Under the pieces are notes generated by a model. It made no database searches, was not told where the DNA came from, and saw only the letters and a program-made list of their open reading frames with translations. From positions 43,593,117 to 43,657,116 of the forward strand of contig CM069436.1 in assembly GCA_035610365.1 (NCBI GenBank): a DNA stretch of 64,000 bases, in the 5' to 3' direction. The DNA is from Aquatica leii (taxonomy: Eukaryota; Arthropoda; Insecta; Coleoptera; Lampyridae). This document shows positions 1 to 13,126 of the stretch, piece by piece. Position 1 is the first letter of the stretch. Every line of letters starts with the position of its first letter. The position numbers and the translations under genes were made by a program.

Positions 1-958
1 AATATGTTTAGGGTCGTTTTTCGAGGAACAAACATTTGTTTATTGGTCTAAAGTTACCATCCAAATAGAACAGCGGGTTAAAGAAAGTCCACTGACTACT
101 ACTTTTACGCTAATGGACGGTTACCGAAATGGAGAGAATTGCCGCCATCGCCTCGGTCTTTTCTATCAGCACCGCATCCAGTTACTGTTCTGGGACTGAT
201 CAGTCTTAACCCGGCAGTGGTCGCGCACCTTTTTTTAACAAATGTAGTCGCGCCGGGTCTGAGAAACCCAAACTCATTTTATTTCCATTTAAGCACCTTC
301 AGAAATTATTTTTTTCTAGTATCATTTATGGACACAAATAAAACAATAATAGACAATCTTGAAATTTTAATTTTGAAAGTAAAGTTAACAATAACAGCGA
401 AAAAAAACTCATTATTTCAACCGGCATAAGTTCATGTAAAAGGCGCATTAGCCTTTATATAGTCGCGCCGGCTCTGCGTTAACAAATAACGCTTCAAATT
501 GCACACTTCGAAGATTAAAAATGATGACTAATGTTGTAAGCCGATTTACTATCCTAACATAGAAAGGTAGGCGGTTGGATAAATTTTATAATGTTGGCAG
601 TGTTGAAATATTGAGTACAGTAACATTAGTTGGGTCTGTGAGACCCGGCGCGACTACTGCGGGGTTAAGAAGAAGACAGTAAAGCGTCCCCAAAGTATTT
701 CGAAATTTCGGAACTCTCGTCGAAAAGAATATAATGTTCTGGATCTCGATAAGGGATGAATATAAAAAGTTTAAACAGTTTTTCAAATCGAGCCAAAAAT
801 AAGAAGACTTTGTAGGTTTAAATAAATAAAATGTTTAAATGCATCAAGTGAAAATAAATACTAGTGTAGATAAACAAAAGTTGGGGATATTAAATACCTA
901 TTACAGCAATAGTCATATATAAATTACTGTAAGCAGTTTTTCTTAAATACTGTGTTTT
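1..958 (+). repeat. Diverged dispersed repeat, copy A (host of the MITE)
   Basis: Several short blocks here match a second stretch at 9588-9990 in the same order and orientation. They are: the opening AATATGTT..TCGTTTTT block, a TTGGTCT..ACCATCCAA-TAGA block, a TCTATCAG..GC.TCCAGTT..CTGTT block, and a shared AAATAAATAAAATGTT block near 820. Copy A is open at the left window edge and is split by the piggyBac-type MITE at 210-664. No coding frame survives, and I cannot name the family. The alignment was made by eye, so similarity and limits are rough. Confidence 0.4.
210..664. mobile_element. piggyBac-type MITE (non-autonomous, 455 bp)
   Basis: The element is bounded by TTAA on both sides (206-209 and 665-668), the duplicated target of piggyBac elements. 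It begins CCCGGCAGTGGTCGCGC and ends GCGCGACTACTGCGGGG, which are inverted repeats matching at 15 of 17 positions. Both ends carry a subterminal GCGCCGGGTCT-type block (left about 260-281, right about 634-652), and a further copy lies at about 462-476. Near the right end, GGGTCT/AGACCC forms a short palindrome. There is no transposase frame, so mobility would depend on a piggyBac transposase elsewhere. The decayed piggyBac gene at 7260-8040 is not obviously its partner. Copies elsewhere in the genome would confirm the boundaries. Confidence 0.75.
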
Positions 959-3780
959 ATTAGTATTAGTTAAAAGTAATTATTTTTATCTTGTAAGTAA
1001 ATACGTGAAAAATAAATGTAGTATTAAAATTCGTTACAATATTTTGGTAATGTAGAAAGGTATCGTCGTAAGCTGATTTTATACGCTCATAATTTAAATT
1101 TGTTTTAAATAAATTTAAAATAAAACCATGACGTATAACTTTGTAAATTTAAATAATGTCATTGCAACAATAAAAAATCAGAGTAAACTACTAGACGTCC
1201 GTTTCTTCCTTTTGCGGTTTATTAGCAGCGCAAAATACACATTGATAAACCTCTAGCTTCATATTAATAGTAAATATTGAATCCATAAACAAATTATGTG
1301 ATAAGCGCCATCTAGTTGTCTAGTTTAAGTTTAATTTACATTTTAACAAGTAAATTGCTATAGAGATGTATCGTGAGTTGATGTTATAACCGCTTAATTT
1401 AAATTGTTTTGAATTAACTACGTTGTAGGTTTTTAATAATGCAAATACGTTTATATAAAACCATAGTATTTTTTACAATGACAAAAATAAGATTTATAGA
1501 AATTTTTTGTAAAAACTGAGTACAAAAAAATTCTGCTGTTGCAAGTATTAATATTGGCTTCAAAGCACGCTAGAACGTTTTAATTAGTTTTAGTATCTTT
1601 ACGCTGAGCTTTAGTAAAACCCTGTTGTAACATATTTAATTTCAGTTGTTTAAACGCTCTTTTAATATGACATATTCTGCTAAATATTAATTTACCTTAC
1701 TATAGGTAAATATTAGATTCTGAATATTGGTAAACAATTGCATATGAAAAAGTTATTACCATCAATGCACTTTTTCTTGTTACTACTTATAAATAAATTT
1801 TGTAACAATATTTAATAATACAAACTCTAAACGTACGTGAGAGTTCTGCTTCTACTGCTTCTACTTTAGTTAAAACACCCTGTAGGTTCTAGTACAAACA
1901 ATAAATCAAACTTATAAAATTTTAATGCAAATCGTATTATTTAAGTTGGTCAATTTATTAAGTTAAAATTATTTTAAACAAAATATTTTATTTCATTTTG
2001 TGTACCTAAATAAATAAAATGTAATATTTAGAAAAACTAAAGAAAGTTTTCTCAACACTATATATAGATTTAATAATAATTTGTATTTAGGATGATACAC
2101 AAATTTAATTAGATTGTATTTCAATAAAAAGTGGTTTTGCAAAAAGTATTTGGTTACCATTCTGCAAAAATCAAATCAAACGCACGCGTTTTTATGTTAT
2201 TAAGCGTATTAAATTTTTAATAAATAAATGTATAAGAGATACCTTTTGCGTTTTTTAAACACGTTTTACACATAAAAAGCAAAAACTGGGTTACAACTTC
2301 GCTTAGATATTAGTTTTAATTAAATTTTTAAATTTGATATGTTTTTAACGCTTAAAATGTATTTTATTTAGTTTAATATAAAAAAATTGCATAAAACGTA
2401 GTATTTTTAGTTACAGCAAAAGTTTTTAAAAAACGTAGTTTTAAATGTAAATTTACTTATTCAGTAACTAATTTATTCAACACGTTATAGTAGTATTTAG
2501 ATGCATAGGCATTATTTGAATTGCAAATTAGAAGTTTTTAATTTTGTATGTTTACGAATATAGCAAAAGTAACCTTAATTGCCTATTATAAAAAGTACTG
2601 GTTAATTAAGTTATCAAACGTCCTTTAATTTTATTCTTGTTGGGTTATTATGGAATTATTTTAAAGTGTTAATGACATTTTGTATCTGTCGTGCTCGCAA
2701 ATTAATATATCATATCTCTTAAACACACTAATCAAGTATGAACTATGTTAAGTAGAACTTTCAAATTTTAATTGCAGATTTTCTAAGTAAGCACAAAATC
2801 TTTATATTATCGGACTTCTACATGAATATTTATGGCACGTTAATGCTGCAAATATGCAGTGTAAAAGATAACAGCTTACTAAAGATAAATCCTCTCATGT
2901 AAATCACCTTCATTTTCGAAATCATTTTTTTTGTTTCAATGGAAATTGAATTTGTTATGAATAGAATCGATACAGTAAAAACATAAATTTTAGTGACTAT
3001 TGCGAATATTTAAGATATTGCCAACATTTCGTCAACAAAATTATATAATTTTATATGTTATCTTTAAGTTTACAAAGACTTGATTTTTAAGTTTACAAAA
3101 ACTTGATTGACGTACTTTATTGAACATTATAACATAAAAATGAATTTTTTTATTAAATTTTTAAAAAATTGGCAAACAATTTAATTTTATACAAGTATTT
3201 TATAAGCATTTTTAGAAAGTACTGACAAGATCATTTTTTTATTAACGTAAATACTCAATTTTTAAATTTGATTCAACATTATATATTCTCAAATAAGCAA
3301 TAATTAAAAAAAAAGAAATATCCAACCAAAATATAAAGCAAAAGCAAATTCTTTAAAAATTCTTTGCGGTAAGTTTTAAATTGTGTTAAAATTTATTAAG
3401 AACATCTAAAAAGCTATTAAAGAAAAAGTACTAAAAAAATTATTTTCAATATGATTTCTAAAAATTACGGCAACAAGAGCCAAAATATTAGATCCCATAG
3501 CTAAACCAGATGATTGAAGACACAATTTATTATTAAACTAAAAAAAATGTCTAAAAACCAATTCAAGTAAAGAACAAATATCTTAAATCTGTTAAGGTTT
3601 TATAGAACCATTAAAAAACATTACAAACAAAAAAATACATTTTTCTGGAGGAATAAAAAAAAAGAAAAAATAGACAAAAAATGAAAACTGCATTGTTTCC
3701 TTTAATGGCTATTTAAGTGATAATAATTTTGTTAACTCTTTATCGCTCATTATATATTTCAACATACGTATTGATAATGT
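959..3780. other. AT-rich intergenic DNA
   Basis: No frame, repeat pair or domain signature could be supported here. The sequence is very AT-rich with many short A and T runs and dense stop codons in all frames. It is probably old decayed repeat or intergenic DNA. Confidence 0.5.
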
Positions 3781-6700
3781 TGTTATTGTACCACCTATAA
3801 TGTTGCCTGTCCCACAGATGCCAGAGAATGCATTCATCAGCAATCTGCAAATGCAACTACAGAAAATAAATAAAATTAACCAGCTAAAATACCAAGTAAA
3901 TACATTACAGCTACAAAATAAGAAACTACTGCAGTCAAATGTATAAAAAAACGTTTCCAGAAAAAAGCCTTACAGCGCAGCAAATAATGATGAGATAATA
4001 AGAAAAAAGAACCTTGTTCCCAGAGAAATAAACTGGCTGCTAACCAAAGCCAAAAAATTTAGAAACAAGAATAAGAAACGAAAGACTACTGAATCGCCTA
4101 AAAAAGCTGACAAAAGTGAGCTACATTTGTTTACCACTGTATATGTTGGTTTTTGATAGATCGGAAACTATCAACAAAATTTATAGTATCCAAGATACAT
4201 AAGGATCAAAATAGAAGTAGTAAAAATATCAAGCTCATTCCGCAATGTAAAAGATGTCAAACACGGTCACACATAGAGTTTCTGCAAAAGAGCGCCTGGT
4301 TGTGTAAAATATGCAGAAGATCACCTAACTAAATAATTCTCTAAGTCCAGAGAGACACCTACCAAATGCGTTAACTGCAAAGAAAATTATCCTTCTAATT
4401 TTAGGGGTTGTAAAGTAGCAATTTAAGCTACAAAAAAGACGAGATAGTGTTAAGGCCAAGAAAATTACATTTCTACCAAGACAAATTGTTTCTAATACAG
4501 CAATGAAACCTAGAATATCTTATTCCCAAAAGATCCACCAAAACTGGCAGAAGTAGTACCTGCTCCATTGACATCTGAACCATCTATAATATTGCAGCTT
4601 ATGCAGAATATAATGAAAACATTATATAGGGTCAATGCAAGAGTCGACAAACTAGAAGCCAGAAGTACTGGTACTATACCTAAGGCAAAATAAGTTTATG
4701 AACCAAAAAGACGAATGGCATACTAAACAAATACACAACTTTGAAGTATTTCTGAACACTCAACACATTAATGATTGTCTCATTTTTGAGACACATATGA
4801 GAAACCATTCCTAACTTAAAATAAAAGAGGATACAAAACATTCACTCAAATAACCAATCCAGGCGTTTACATTAACAGATAAGATCAACCATTATGATAA
4901 ATGTTATCTTAAAGAGATAATATTCAACTTTCAGTGGTTGAAGTATTGTCTCTAAAAAAGAAACTGAGAGTAGAGGTTGTATATTGCTGACCAAAACTAA
5001 ATCTTAAAAAAAAAGATGAGTAAAGACCCTTAAAACAGCTTGCCAAAAGATTTATTGTTGGAGGAAACATCAACTTGTAACATGTAGACTAGGTATTCAT
5101 GAGGATTTACGTTAACTACGACCATAGGTAGGAAACTTAGAAAAGCAGTAAAGGAACTAAACTGCAACTCTCATTTGACAGGAAAGTCAACGTACTGGCC
5201 ACTGATTCTAATAGAATTTAAAAATTACTCGACTTTTTAAATCTAGAAAAGTGTAGCCTAAGTTCATAGAAGTATAAGAAAACTTTGATATAGATTCTGA
5301 TCATTCAGCAATCATCTTGACACAAAATAAAAAGATAATAAAAAAGAGTCAGAACTATTGTTACTAAGAAAACTACTGTCTGGGAAAGTTTTCATATTAA
5401 CCTTTAAAACAACATTAACCAAATATTGGTTTAAGAACAACTGGACAATTAGAAAAAGAAGCTAAAAGCTTCAACAGTTTTATCCAAAATGCAACATATA
5501 ACAACACTAAAAAGATAACAGGCGACATCATAGATGTAAATTATACAGTCGAAATTAGAGAACTTGTTAAAGGAAAACAAATAGCTAGAAGAAGATGGCA
5601 GCAGTCGACGTATCTTACAGACAAAACCATACTTAATAACAAGATTTAGCAGCTGATAAAAAAAACTTAAAGGAAAGGTATTGTAATGCTCACATACCTG
5701 TTCAACGCAGCTTTTAAACTGAAACATTCCTCTGCCTCTCAGAAAGTTACGGAAGTAATCATGTTACCAAAACAAGATCAAATCCTATAGGCCAATATCA
5801 TTACTGCCAATAACCTCAAAATTCTTTAAAAAACTGCTGCTAAAGTGGCTACGACTAATAATAGACAGTAGTTGCCTAATCTCAGATTATCAAATTAGAT
5901 TCAAGCAAAAGCACACAACAATAGACAAGATGCATAGAACAACTAACATCATCAAATACGTTTAGAAAAAAAAGTCTGTTCTGAAGTATGAAGGCTTGAT
6001 ACATAAATAAACAAAATGTTGCAAAAGCAATTCGTATAAATACGTCATACAGCACAGATAGACTTTTCAGAATTAAACAAGAAGAAAAATATTCAAATTT
6101 TACAGAGATAAGAGCGGGAGTGCCTTAAATTAGTGTACTGGGTCCTATCCTCTATTTGTTATATACTATCGATATATCACACTTATAGAGAACCACACTG
6201 ACTACGTTTGCAGATGACATCGTAATACTAACAGTAGAGAAAAACTAGGAATTATTTACTAGGAAACTACAAACAGTCAGCAATGCAATATTTGACTGGA
6301 GTAACCCATAGAAGATAAAGTTAAACGAGTTGAAATCCACATATATCAACTTCACAAATAAACCATTAAAAGCCGTTTTTAGATAAAACTGGCACTTCTG
6401 TACATTATGAAAACAATACGAAGTACTTAGGCATGACTTTAGACGCCAAACTTAGGTGGAAATAAGCCAAATTCTAACTAAAGTACAGACAGTATTCTTA
6501 GAAGGAACCACGGAGATTCAATCTCCAATAAATTACTGATTCATAATCAGATCCTAAAAGCAGTACAATATTCTTTTTTAGAGCTGTACTAGTGATTCTA
6601 ACATCAAGTGTACTTAAATATATATGTATGTTTAAAATTTTAATATCCATAGAGACCTTTGCATCCCAACTGTCAAAGAAGAAATTAGAAGGTTTGGTAA

Positions 6701-6960
6701 AAACATAAAGCTAGACGTTACCTCTACGCCAATGCAGAGGCTCTTCAACTGCTGGACAACCAACACCATTTCCCAAGATTGAAGAGAAAAGAATCATCTA
6801 ATCTCGTCTAGTAAGTTATGTATAAATTCAGAGCACATTGCGCGATTAAAGTGCAAACAATTCTAAAAAATCTAGAAGACATCAATGGATGGGTATTTGA
6901 CTGGTAAACACAAAATTAGTGTTCAAGAACTAGTTTTAATTCTAGACATAACAATACATT
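3781..6960 (+). mobile_element. Decayed Jockey-clade LINE (ORF1 zinc knuckles, endonuclease tail, RT)
   Basis: This is a non-LTR retrotransposon in the plus orientation, broken by many stops and frameshifts. Around 4243-4420 it encodes gag-like CCHC knuckles with the spacing of Jockey ORF1 (QCKRCQ, then CKICRR, then CVNCKENYP-like pieces in shifted frames). Around 5180-5310 lies the end of an AP-endonuclease-like domain (STYWPL, then a DSDHSAIILT-like piece). Around 5790-5960 is the RT start, with YRPISLLPITSKFFKKLLLK in one frame and then SDYQIRFKQKHTTIDKMHRT. The catalytic region FADDIVILT is at about 6211-6236. The order ORF1-EN-RT matches Jockey. Both ends are guesses, and no poly-A tail or target duplication was identified. 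It cannot be functional. Confidence 0.75.
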
Positions 6961-7259
6961 TAAAAATTTAAAATAAAATATTTATAAGTTTTTAACTTGC
7001 TCTCCACCTGTAAAAGCACAAATTGCTGGGTCGGTCTAACCATAAGAAGGAATGATTCTGCTAAAACGTGCTAAATTGCAGATTACTTCAATAAAAACGT
7101 TTGTCTTTGTTTAGTGTTTGTAGTGAAAATTATTTATATAAATACAGTTTGTTGCTTCGTTTGCATAGCCTTGGTTTTCATTTTTGATTTGGTTAAATAA
7201 ATTTTTGTCTTTATAGTCATAGATCCCAAATTATTTTATGAAAAGTTATTTTAGGGAGA
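6961..7259. other. AT-rich spacer
   Basis: Short stretch between the LINE remnant and the piggyBac remnant. Nothing recognisable was seen in any frame. Confidence 0.4.
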
Positions 7260-8040
7260 TGATTTGTGGATATAGCTTCTGAGGAGAGTGAAGATAATTT
7301 ATAAAGACAATGATAATAGTACCCAGCACAAAATTAGGTAACCTACAGTTTTTTAGTACCATCTTAAGTTTTTTGTACAAAAACAAAATTTTGATAAACA
7401 CATCAGATGATAAGTATGATAAAGATAATGCGTCACCTACACAAAACGACTCGTTTGACAAAGACGATATGTTTTTCAGCTCGAAGTTACCATTAACATT
7501 TAAAGGTAACATTTCTTTAGTCTAGACAAATACTGATAGAATATCTCGTAATGTACCAGCTTGGAATAGTCAGCTATATCTTAAATCTTTGGTTTTTTTA
7601 CATGTAGAGTAATTTAGAAAACTATTTGATAAAAACCTTCTCACACAAACTAATTTCTTAACAAGGTTTCCACATCAAAATTAAAGAACTGGACAACTTA
7701 TTAGCATGAAATTTAAAGATTCTGCAACAACAAATGTAGAATTTTACAAGTATCTACTGTAATGTTTTTTAAACATTGTGAGCAAATACAAAAACACCCA
7801 CTTTTCTGACAACTTTCAGATTCCAGTTGCTCCTTCTTCTGATCGTCTCTTTAAAATTAGGAAGATCATGAAAAGCTGGAGAAACAAGATAAAGAATATT
7901 GTATTAAAACAACACTTGTCAGTAGACAAACAAATTCTACCTTTGAAACGCCGTTTTGAATTGAAACAATACAATATTAGGTAGCCAAAAAAATAGGGTT
8001 ATAAACTTTTCTGCTCGGCAATTTAAGTGGAATTGTAAGT
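7260..8040 (+). pseudogene. Decayed piggyBac-like transposase fragment
   Basis: Plus-strand frames resemble the N-terminal and early central part of a piggyBac (DDE_Tnp_1_7) transposase. An acidic segment with DDKYDKDN and DSFDKDD (about 7407-7470) is like the acidic N-terminus of the family. The piece at 7778-7981 contains DRLFKIRKIMK and then SVDKQILPLKRRFELKQYN. That second stretch corresponds to the family's conserved region with the first catalytic aspartate (ISIDE-type; here VDK, so the following E is K). A stop lies immediately after it, and the frame then shifts through a GYKLF-like piece. The rest of the catalytic core is missing. This is a dead fragment; terminal repeats were not found. 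Confidence 0.6.
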
Positions 8041-8180
8041 TGTTACAGAATTTTTTTTGCAATTTAATTGTTGGCTATTAATTGGTTAAATCGGCAAGCG
8101 GATCGCAAGTGTCGCGTGCTAATTTTAACGTAAGATTAAAAAGTCGGCAAAACGGTTAGAAACTAAAATGGAAGCCACTG

Positions 8181-8885
8181 TTTAAATCTATCCAAAGCTC
8201 AAAGAAAACAAATGACAACACACAAGTTGTAACACGAATATATTCTAATTTTATTATAGAGAAGTTAGAAAAGAGAAGCAAAGTAGATTTGCATAAATAC
8301 CATCAAAGCATGTAGGTATAGATCACAAAAAATAATTGTCAATACATGCCCCTTTTGTCGTACATAAAATTAAACTAATCGGCCTAACTTTTGCATTCCA
8401 AGCAAACACATTTATATTGGTAAATATAATACGAGCGCATCTTTGAATATTGTATTACACACAAAAAAATTTATAATTAATTGTGATATGTACGTGCAGT
8501 CTTACGTGCAAACGACTGACAACGTAAAAAGTGATAAATTAGAAAATACAATACTTACAAGTTATTTTTCCTTTCGATGCAAACGGCTAGCGTTCGCGGA
8601 TTTTCTTAAAATTTGCTAAAATAAACAATGACACACATATGGCGTTATCACTAATAAGTTTCCTTTGGTTCTATAAAAAAACCAGACGCGCCAAGTTTCC
8701 CTCAGATGAATACGGATATTTTACTAAGCGGGCTTTCCAACACGGTTAAAATTGTAGTAATTAATTAAAAGTTTTGATATCTTTAATCAACGTAGAAGCA
8801 ACACTACATCAAAGGTTGTAACCTCATTATAGGAATTTTTCTAATATGAATATTAATATCTCCGCATTAATGGAATGTGTGGAGA
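8181..8885 (+). repeat. Diverged dispersed repeat, copy 1 of 2
   Basis: This aligns by eye along about 700 bp, in direct orientation, with 22587-23348. Shared anchor blocks include TTTAAATCTA.CCAAAG near the start, GAGAAGTT, ACACACAAAAA.TTTATA..TAA.TGTGA, TACGTGCAA.CGAC.G.CAACGTA, AATA.AATACTTAC and GTAGGAATTTTT-like sequence at the end. There is no coding frame. It could be an LTR, or the body of a non-autonomous element. With the Penelope, Crypton and SDR loci between the copies, they are not the two ends of one element. Confidence 0.6.
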
Positions 8886-9587
8886 TACCCGAAATTTTCC
8901 AGACTTTTACATAAGCAGCTCATTTATAACCTGCATGCGTGTAAATATTTAGAGATAAAAAACTCGCTAAGTGTGTATTTTAGATGACTACCGTACTACA
9001 GACAACGGAAAAAATGGTTTTATCCAAGTTGACAGCCACCAGTCGCAATGTAGCAAAAAGTAGACAAAACTTATACGGTACCAAAATCACACCAAAATTA
9101 ACATAGCAAACTTTGAAAAGTACACAGGATCGGTGGAGCAATCATCACATCTCCCAAATATTAGTGCAAATTCTAACGTTGTTTTCCGTTTAGCTGGTTG
9201 TATACGAGAGAATTTAAACTTTAGCTACGGTTTGAAAAAATTGAGTAACAAATATTAATATACCTTCTGATACATCATTAGAAAAAACAAGGCAAGGCTT
9301 ATACGCTGAAAGAATTGCAAGTTGCCACGATGTAACATTCGGAATGGTCAAATAGATGAATAATAAGGTAGTAAACTTAAATACCCATATAAGTGTTTAT
9401 TTAGAAACATGAGTAAAACGTTTTGATAATGTCGCAGTGTCATACTGTTTTACAATTTATGGAAGGGGGAGGAAGTTGAATTTTATATACTAGAATTTAT
9501 GGCGGGCATTATAAAATTTAAAAAAAAATCAGGTTCAATAACATTAAGAAAGAACTCAAGCTTAATTGCGGCTCGGAGGACAGTTCA
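8886..9587. other. Unassigned AT-rich DNA
   Basis: Between two repeat copies. Slightly less AT-extreme pieces around 8990-9350 may be decayed coding sequence, but no family could be recognised and stops are frequent in every frame. Confidence 0.35.
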
Positions 9588-9990
9588 AAATATGTTAGAA
9601 CTCGTTTTTTGAAAAATGAGCGTTTAAGAGTTGATCTGCAGTCACCATTCAAGTAGAGCATTAATACAAAAAAAAAATACATTCTATCAGTGCTGCGTCC
9701 AGTTTCCTGTTTTGAAACAGCATTGGAACTTTAAAATCTTTTACATCATTTGAAACAATTACCGAAAGGGACGGAATGTTTTAGCTGCAGTACGAAAATA
9801 TGAAAAACAATCGTTTGAAGTTAGTCTGAAACCTAAACTAAATAAATAAAATGTTATAAAAAGCAGGTAGAGGTATAAATAAATACAACGTTGTATAAAA
9901 CGTGTTGTTAAAAAAACAAGTGCAACAAGTGGTTAATTATTCGCGGACGATATACTATTACAGTGATAAATAAATTAATGTAAGTATTGT
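9588..9990 (+). repeat. Diverged dispersed repeat, copy B
   Basis: Same family as the repeat at the left edge of the window (1-958), without the MITE insertion. It therefore shows roughly what the unoccupied sequence looks like. The matching blocks are in the same order. The similarity is low and the ends are approximate. Confidence 0.4.
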
Positions 9991-11739
9991 TTCCATAAAG
10001 GTGTTAGTATGCTATTTTACTTTAACTTGTACTGTGTTTTTAGTTAAGTTCATAATATTCAATAATTGTGTAAACAGTTTATTTAAATAAATTATTTTTT
10101 TTTGGTTATTTAAAGAGCTTTTTCCTGAGAGTAGAACCAAGAATGTTAATCTTTCCTACATAGTGAATAATGAATTGATAAATTAAAAATTAAGCCTAAC
10201 ATGGTTTTTTGATTTGTTTTGTTAACGAATATTTAAACCAGCGCAACATACTTGACTAAATATAATAATTTAGTGCATTAAATCACTGTGTTAATTTTAA
10301 AAATTGCAATTTTTTTCCGCCATACTGAATTAAGACAAGTTTTTATGTTAGATTCCAATTTACATAACTTTTTATACATAGACATTTTTTTATTATTGTA
10401 GGTTTTTCTCTACTTTTTGTTTTTTATTGTTGTTTTTTGTTTCAATTTTGAATTTAAGTGTTTTCGAGCTCATATTGACGTAACCTCATTATTAGTTACG
10501 ATTGTTGTGGATTATTTGATTAATTACAACATCTTTTATACTATCGTTTATAAATTTTATGTTTTCTTATTCCAATGATTTTAACTTTAATTCTATGTAA
10601 TTTATGTATTTACATTTTAATAAATAATCTACTTTAAATGTCATTAATTTACGGTTTATGTACTTAATTTTGTTCCTAGTTTTAGTACTTAAAACTTGTT
10701 TAACAGTTGTTTTTACTTAAATGTATATTTACTAAAGTATTTACTCTTAGGTACTTATTTTATTTGAGAATTATATCAAACAACTTGAATATTTAACAAT
10801 TTTAATAAAAAATGGAAAACAAGTTTTTGTAGGAAATACCAATTAGCTTAACAATAGTATGATCCTCTTTATGATTTAGTTTTTTTTAATTTTTTTTATG
10901 TTATATTATTTAATACAAATTGTTTATTTTGAGTTTGTTTAAATAACATACAATTATATTTTTGCTCATCTAAATTAAAAAGTTATTATGTAATCAAATG
11001 AACTCTTCTAAAGATTATAGTGTGCTCATAAATATCTATATTTCTTTTAGATTTAAAATTAAAAAAAAAATGTATAACATAAATTTGTTGTATTTTTTGT
11101 ATACATAAAATATGAAAACACCACTATAAATTATTGTTTTAAAGAAACACAAGATAAGTATGTAAGATTTGAATACTTATATTTTTTTTAATTTTGGTTA
11201 GTTAAAAATTAAACTGCATTCTTCTGATGTCAAATGCGCAAATTTGTTATCTAAAACTTGTATACATTTTGGAATATGTCAAAAACTAATGATAAGAAAT
11301 CTAAAGTTGTATTTATGTTTACACGTCTAAGTTACGTATAATTCTATTGTATTTATACAATATTTTAATGTAAGCAAACAACAGCAATTGAAAATAAAAA
11401 TAATATTTTCTTAAAATAATTAAACAAATATTTGAGCAATTAAGTGCTACGTTGTTTAATAACTTTGTATTTTATTTAAGTTTGCGTCTATTAAACTCAA
11501 GTTAACTAGTAGAACTACACTCTACAGTTTTCATTAGGTTAAAGTTTAACAATTACAAAACCGTAAGTTTAAAACTTTATTATTTATACAACTAATTTTT
11601 TAATTAAAATAAATTTATAATAGCAACATCATATTTATTAAATATTTGTAAAATAAATTAAAATTAGAGTAATTTTTTAAATTAATCTTTATCTAGTTTT
11701 TTTATTTTATTTATACAATTGAAATTAGTTTGTAGGAAA
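9991..11739. other. AT-rich intergenic DNA
   Basis: Long stretch of homopolymer-rich AT sequence with no supportable frame or repeat pairing. Confidence 0.5.
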
Positions 11740-11990
11740 GTTCTCTTTAGCCTATGTAACGCTTCTGCAATGTTCGATAAAAACCATTTTGCAACAACTA
11801 TTTGAAGAACGTACTTTGTTTATCTGGATGATGTAGATGTAGTTTAAAGGTTGTTTAGAAAACATTGAAACATTTCATACAACGATTTTTTGGAATAATT
11901 CTCAAAGTGTACTCAAAAATGGGCTACGTACTTAGAAAGGAAGGAAGTAGAGACATCGCCATTATAGTATACTAAAAACAGGAAAAAAGC
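11740..11990 (+). pseudogene. Probable gypsy-type reverse transcriptase scrap
   Basis: One plus-strand frame reads LFSLCNASAMFDKN at about 11746-11790. This resembles the gypsy RT motif in which a PFGL.NAPATF sequence precedes the active site. A second frame reads YFVYLDDVDVV at 11812-11844, resembling the YLDD catalytic motif with its two aspartates. Stops and a frameshift separate the two pieces, and neither protease, RNase H nor integrase could be recognised next to them. This is a short fossil and the call rests on two motifs only. Confidence 0.4.
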
Positions 11991-13029
11991 ATGCAACAAG
12001 GTTGACTGAGTTAATTCATAAAATTGTGTGATTGTTTTTTAAAACGAAATTTATTTTGTGGGCAACTTTTATAAGAAAATGACAAACGTGTGACACAAAA
12101 TCCAAGGGTACAGGGATTGAAAACAATTAAAACTGCTGCAGAAAAAAAGCGTTTGTTCCCAAAAGATTTTGCAACAAAGGATAAAATTCTAAGAGGAAAG
12201 ATTATGGTAAAATTTTCTTTAATCTAAAGACAAACATTTATTAGTGCGCAAAATATTGGACATATTCCTCAAAACAGTGAAAACAAAAACGGGTCATCGT
12301 TTTGGACCAAAAACCATAAAGATTCAATATTGGAAATATGTGTTTAATATGTAACAGATCTAGAACGAAAGGTCAGCAACGCTTAACGTCTGTTCAGATA
12401 GATAGGTTGATAATTAATTATGGACAATTTTGTTATGATGATACCACAACTTTTTAACCATTGAGAGATCTAAGTGTTTTGTCGAAATCAAAATCAACCA
12501 GCTGAATTTTGAACAACTATTCTTATTTAACATAAAACGGCAAAAATTAAAAATTGCAGAATTCAATACTCCACAGAGCAACTTTCTATTAAACAAAATT
12601 TGGAAAACAATGTTTCTAATGAGTTGCTTCAATTTTATCATGGTTAATAGATAACAATTGCTACCAAAGTGTGAACGATAAAATAATATCCCAAACAGCT
12701 GCTCCGTATGTTATGATCTTTTATGACAAAATGTTTAGAAAAATAACTTTCAATGGGACTGGGAATTTATGTATATCGTTTAATACGTAGTCAGATAATT
12801 TTAGACATTTTATCAAATATTTAATTTACAAAATCTAACAAGTTAATTATTTAATATACGCATAGAAAAAATCGCAGAGGAAAAAACTGATAAAGCTTAA
12901 AGTAATTTTTTTGAAACAGCATATAAACATATCAAAACTTTATCAAATAGTTTGCAATAAAGTTTTTGGAATACTATGAAACGAAACAAAACTTATATTT
13001 CTAATGACAAAAATAGACAAAAAAATATA
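11991..13029. other. Unassigned DNA, possibly decayed element
   Basis: A stretch near 12080-12215 stays open for about 45 codons in one plus frame with a lysine-rich product, but I do not recognise it. The remainder is AT-rich without signals. Confidence 0.35.
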
Positions 13030-13089
13030 TACTAAGATAAGAATGTCTTCCGGGTTTGGACCGTGTCATTGTTGTTGTAACCGAAGTTG

Positions 13090-13126
13090 CCAACGTTTTG
13101 CCCACTTTTGTAAGGGGCTTCATCAG
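13090..13126 (-). ncRNA. Hammerhead-like ribozyme core, inverted relative to the PLE
   Basis: On the minus strand CTGATGA (13126-13120) is followed by a possible stem II in which GCCC pairs with GGGC. After that comes AAAACGTTGG, where the consensus would be GAAAC. A possible small stem III is GTT-GGC-AAC. One core base differs from consensus, so activity is doubtful. The placement fits a PLE terminal repeat in inverted orientation. Confidence 0.4.

Noticed and set aside
5449..5727. 92-codon minus-strand frame
   Set aside because: It is antisense to the Jockey LINE remnant, whose plus-strand text explains the sequence.
7246..7512. 88-codon minus-strand frame
   Set aside because: It is antisense to the piggyBac-like acidic segment.
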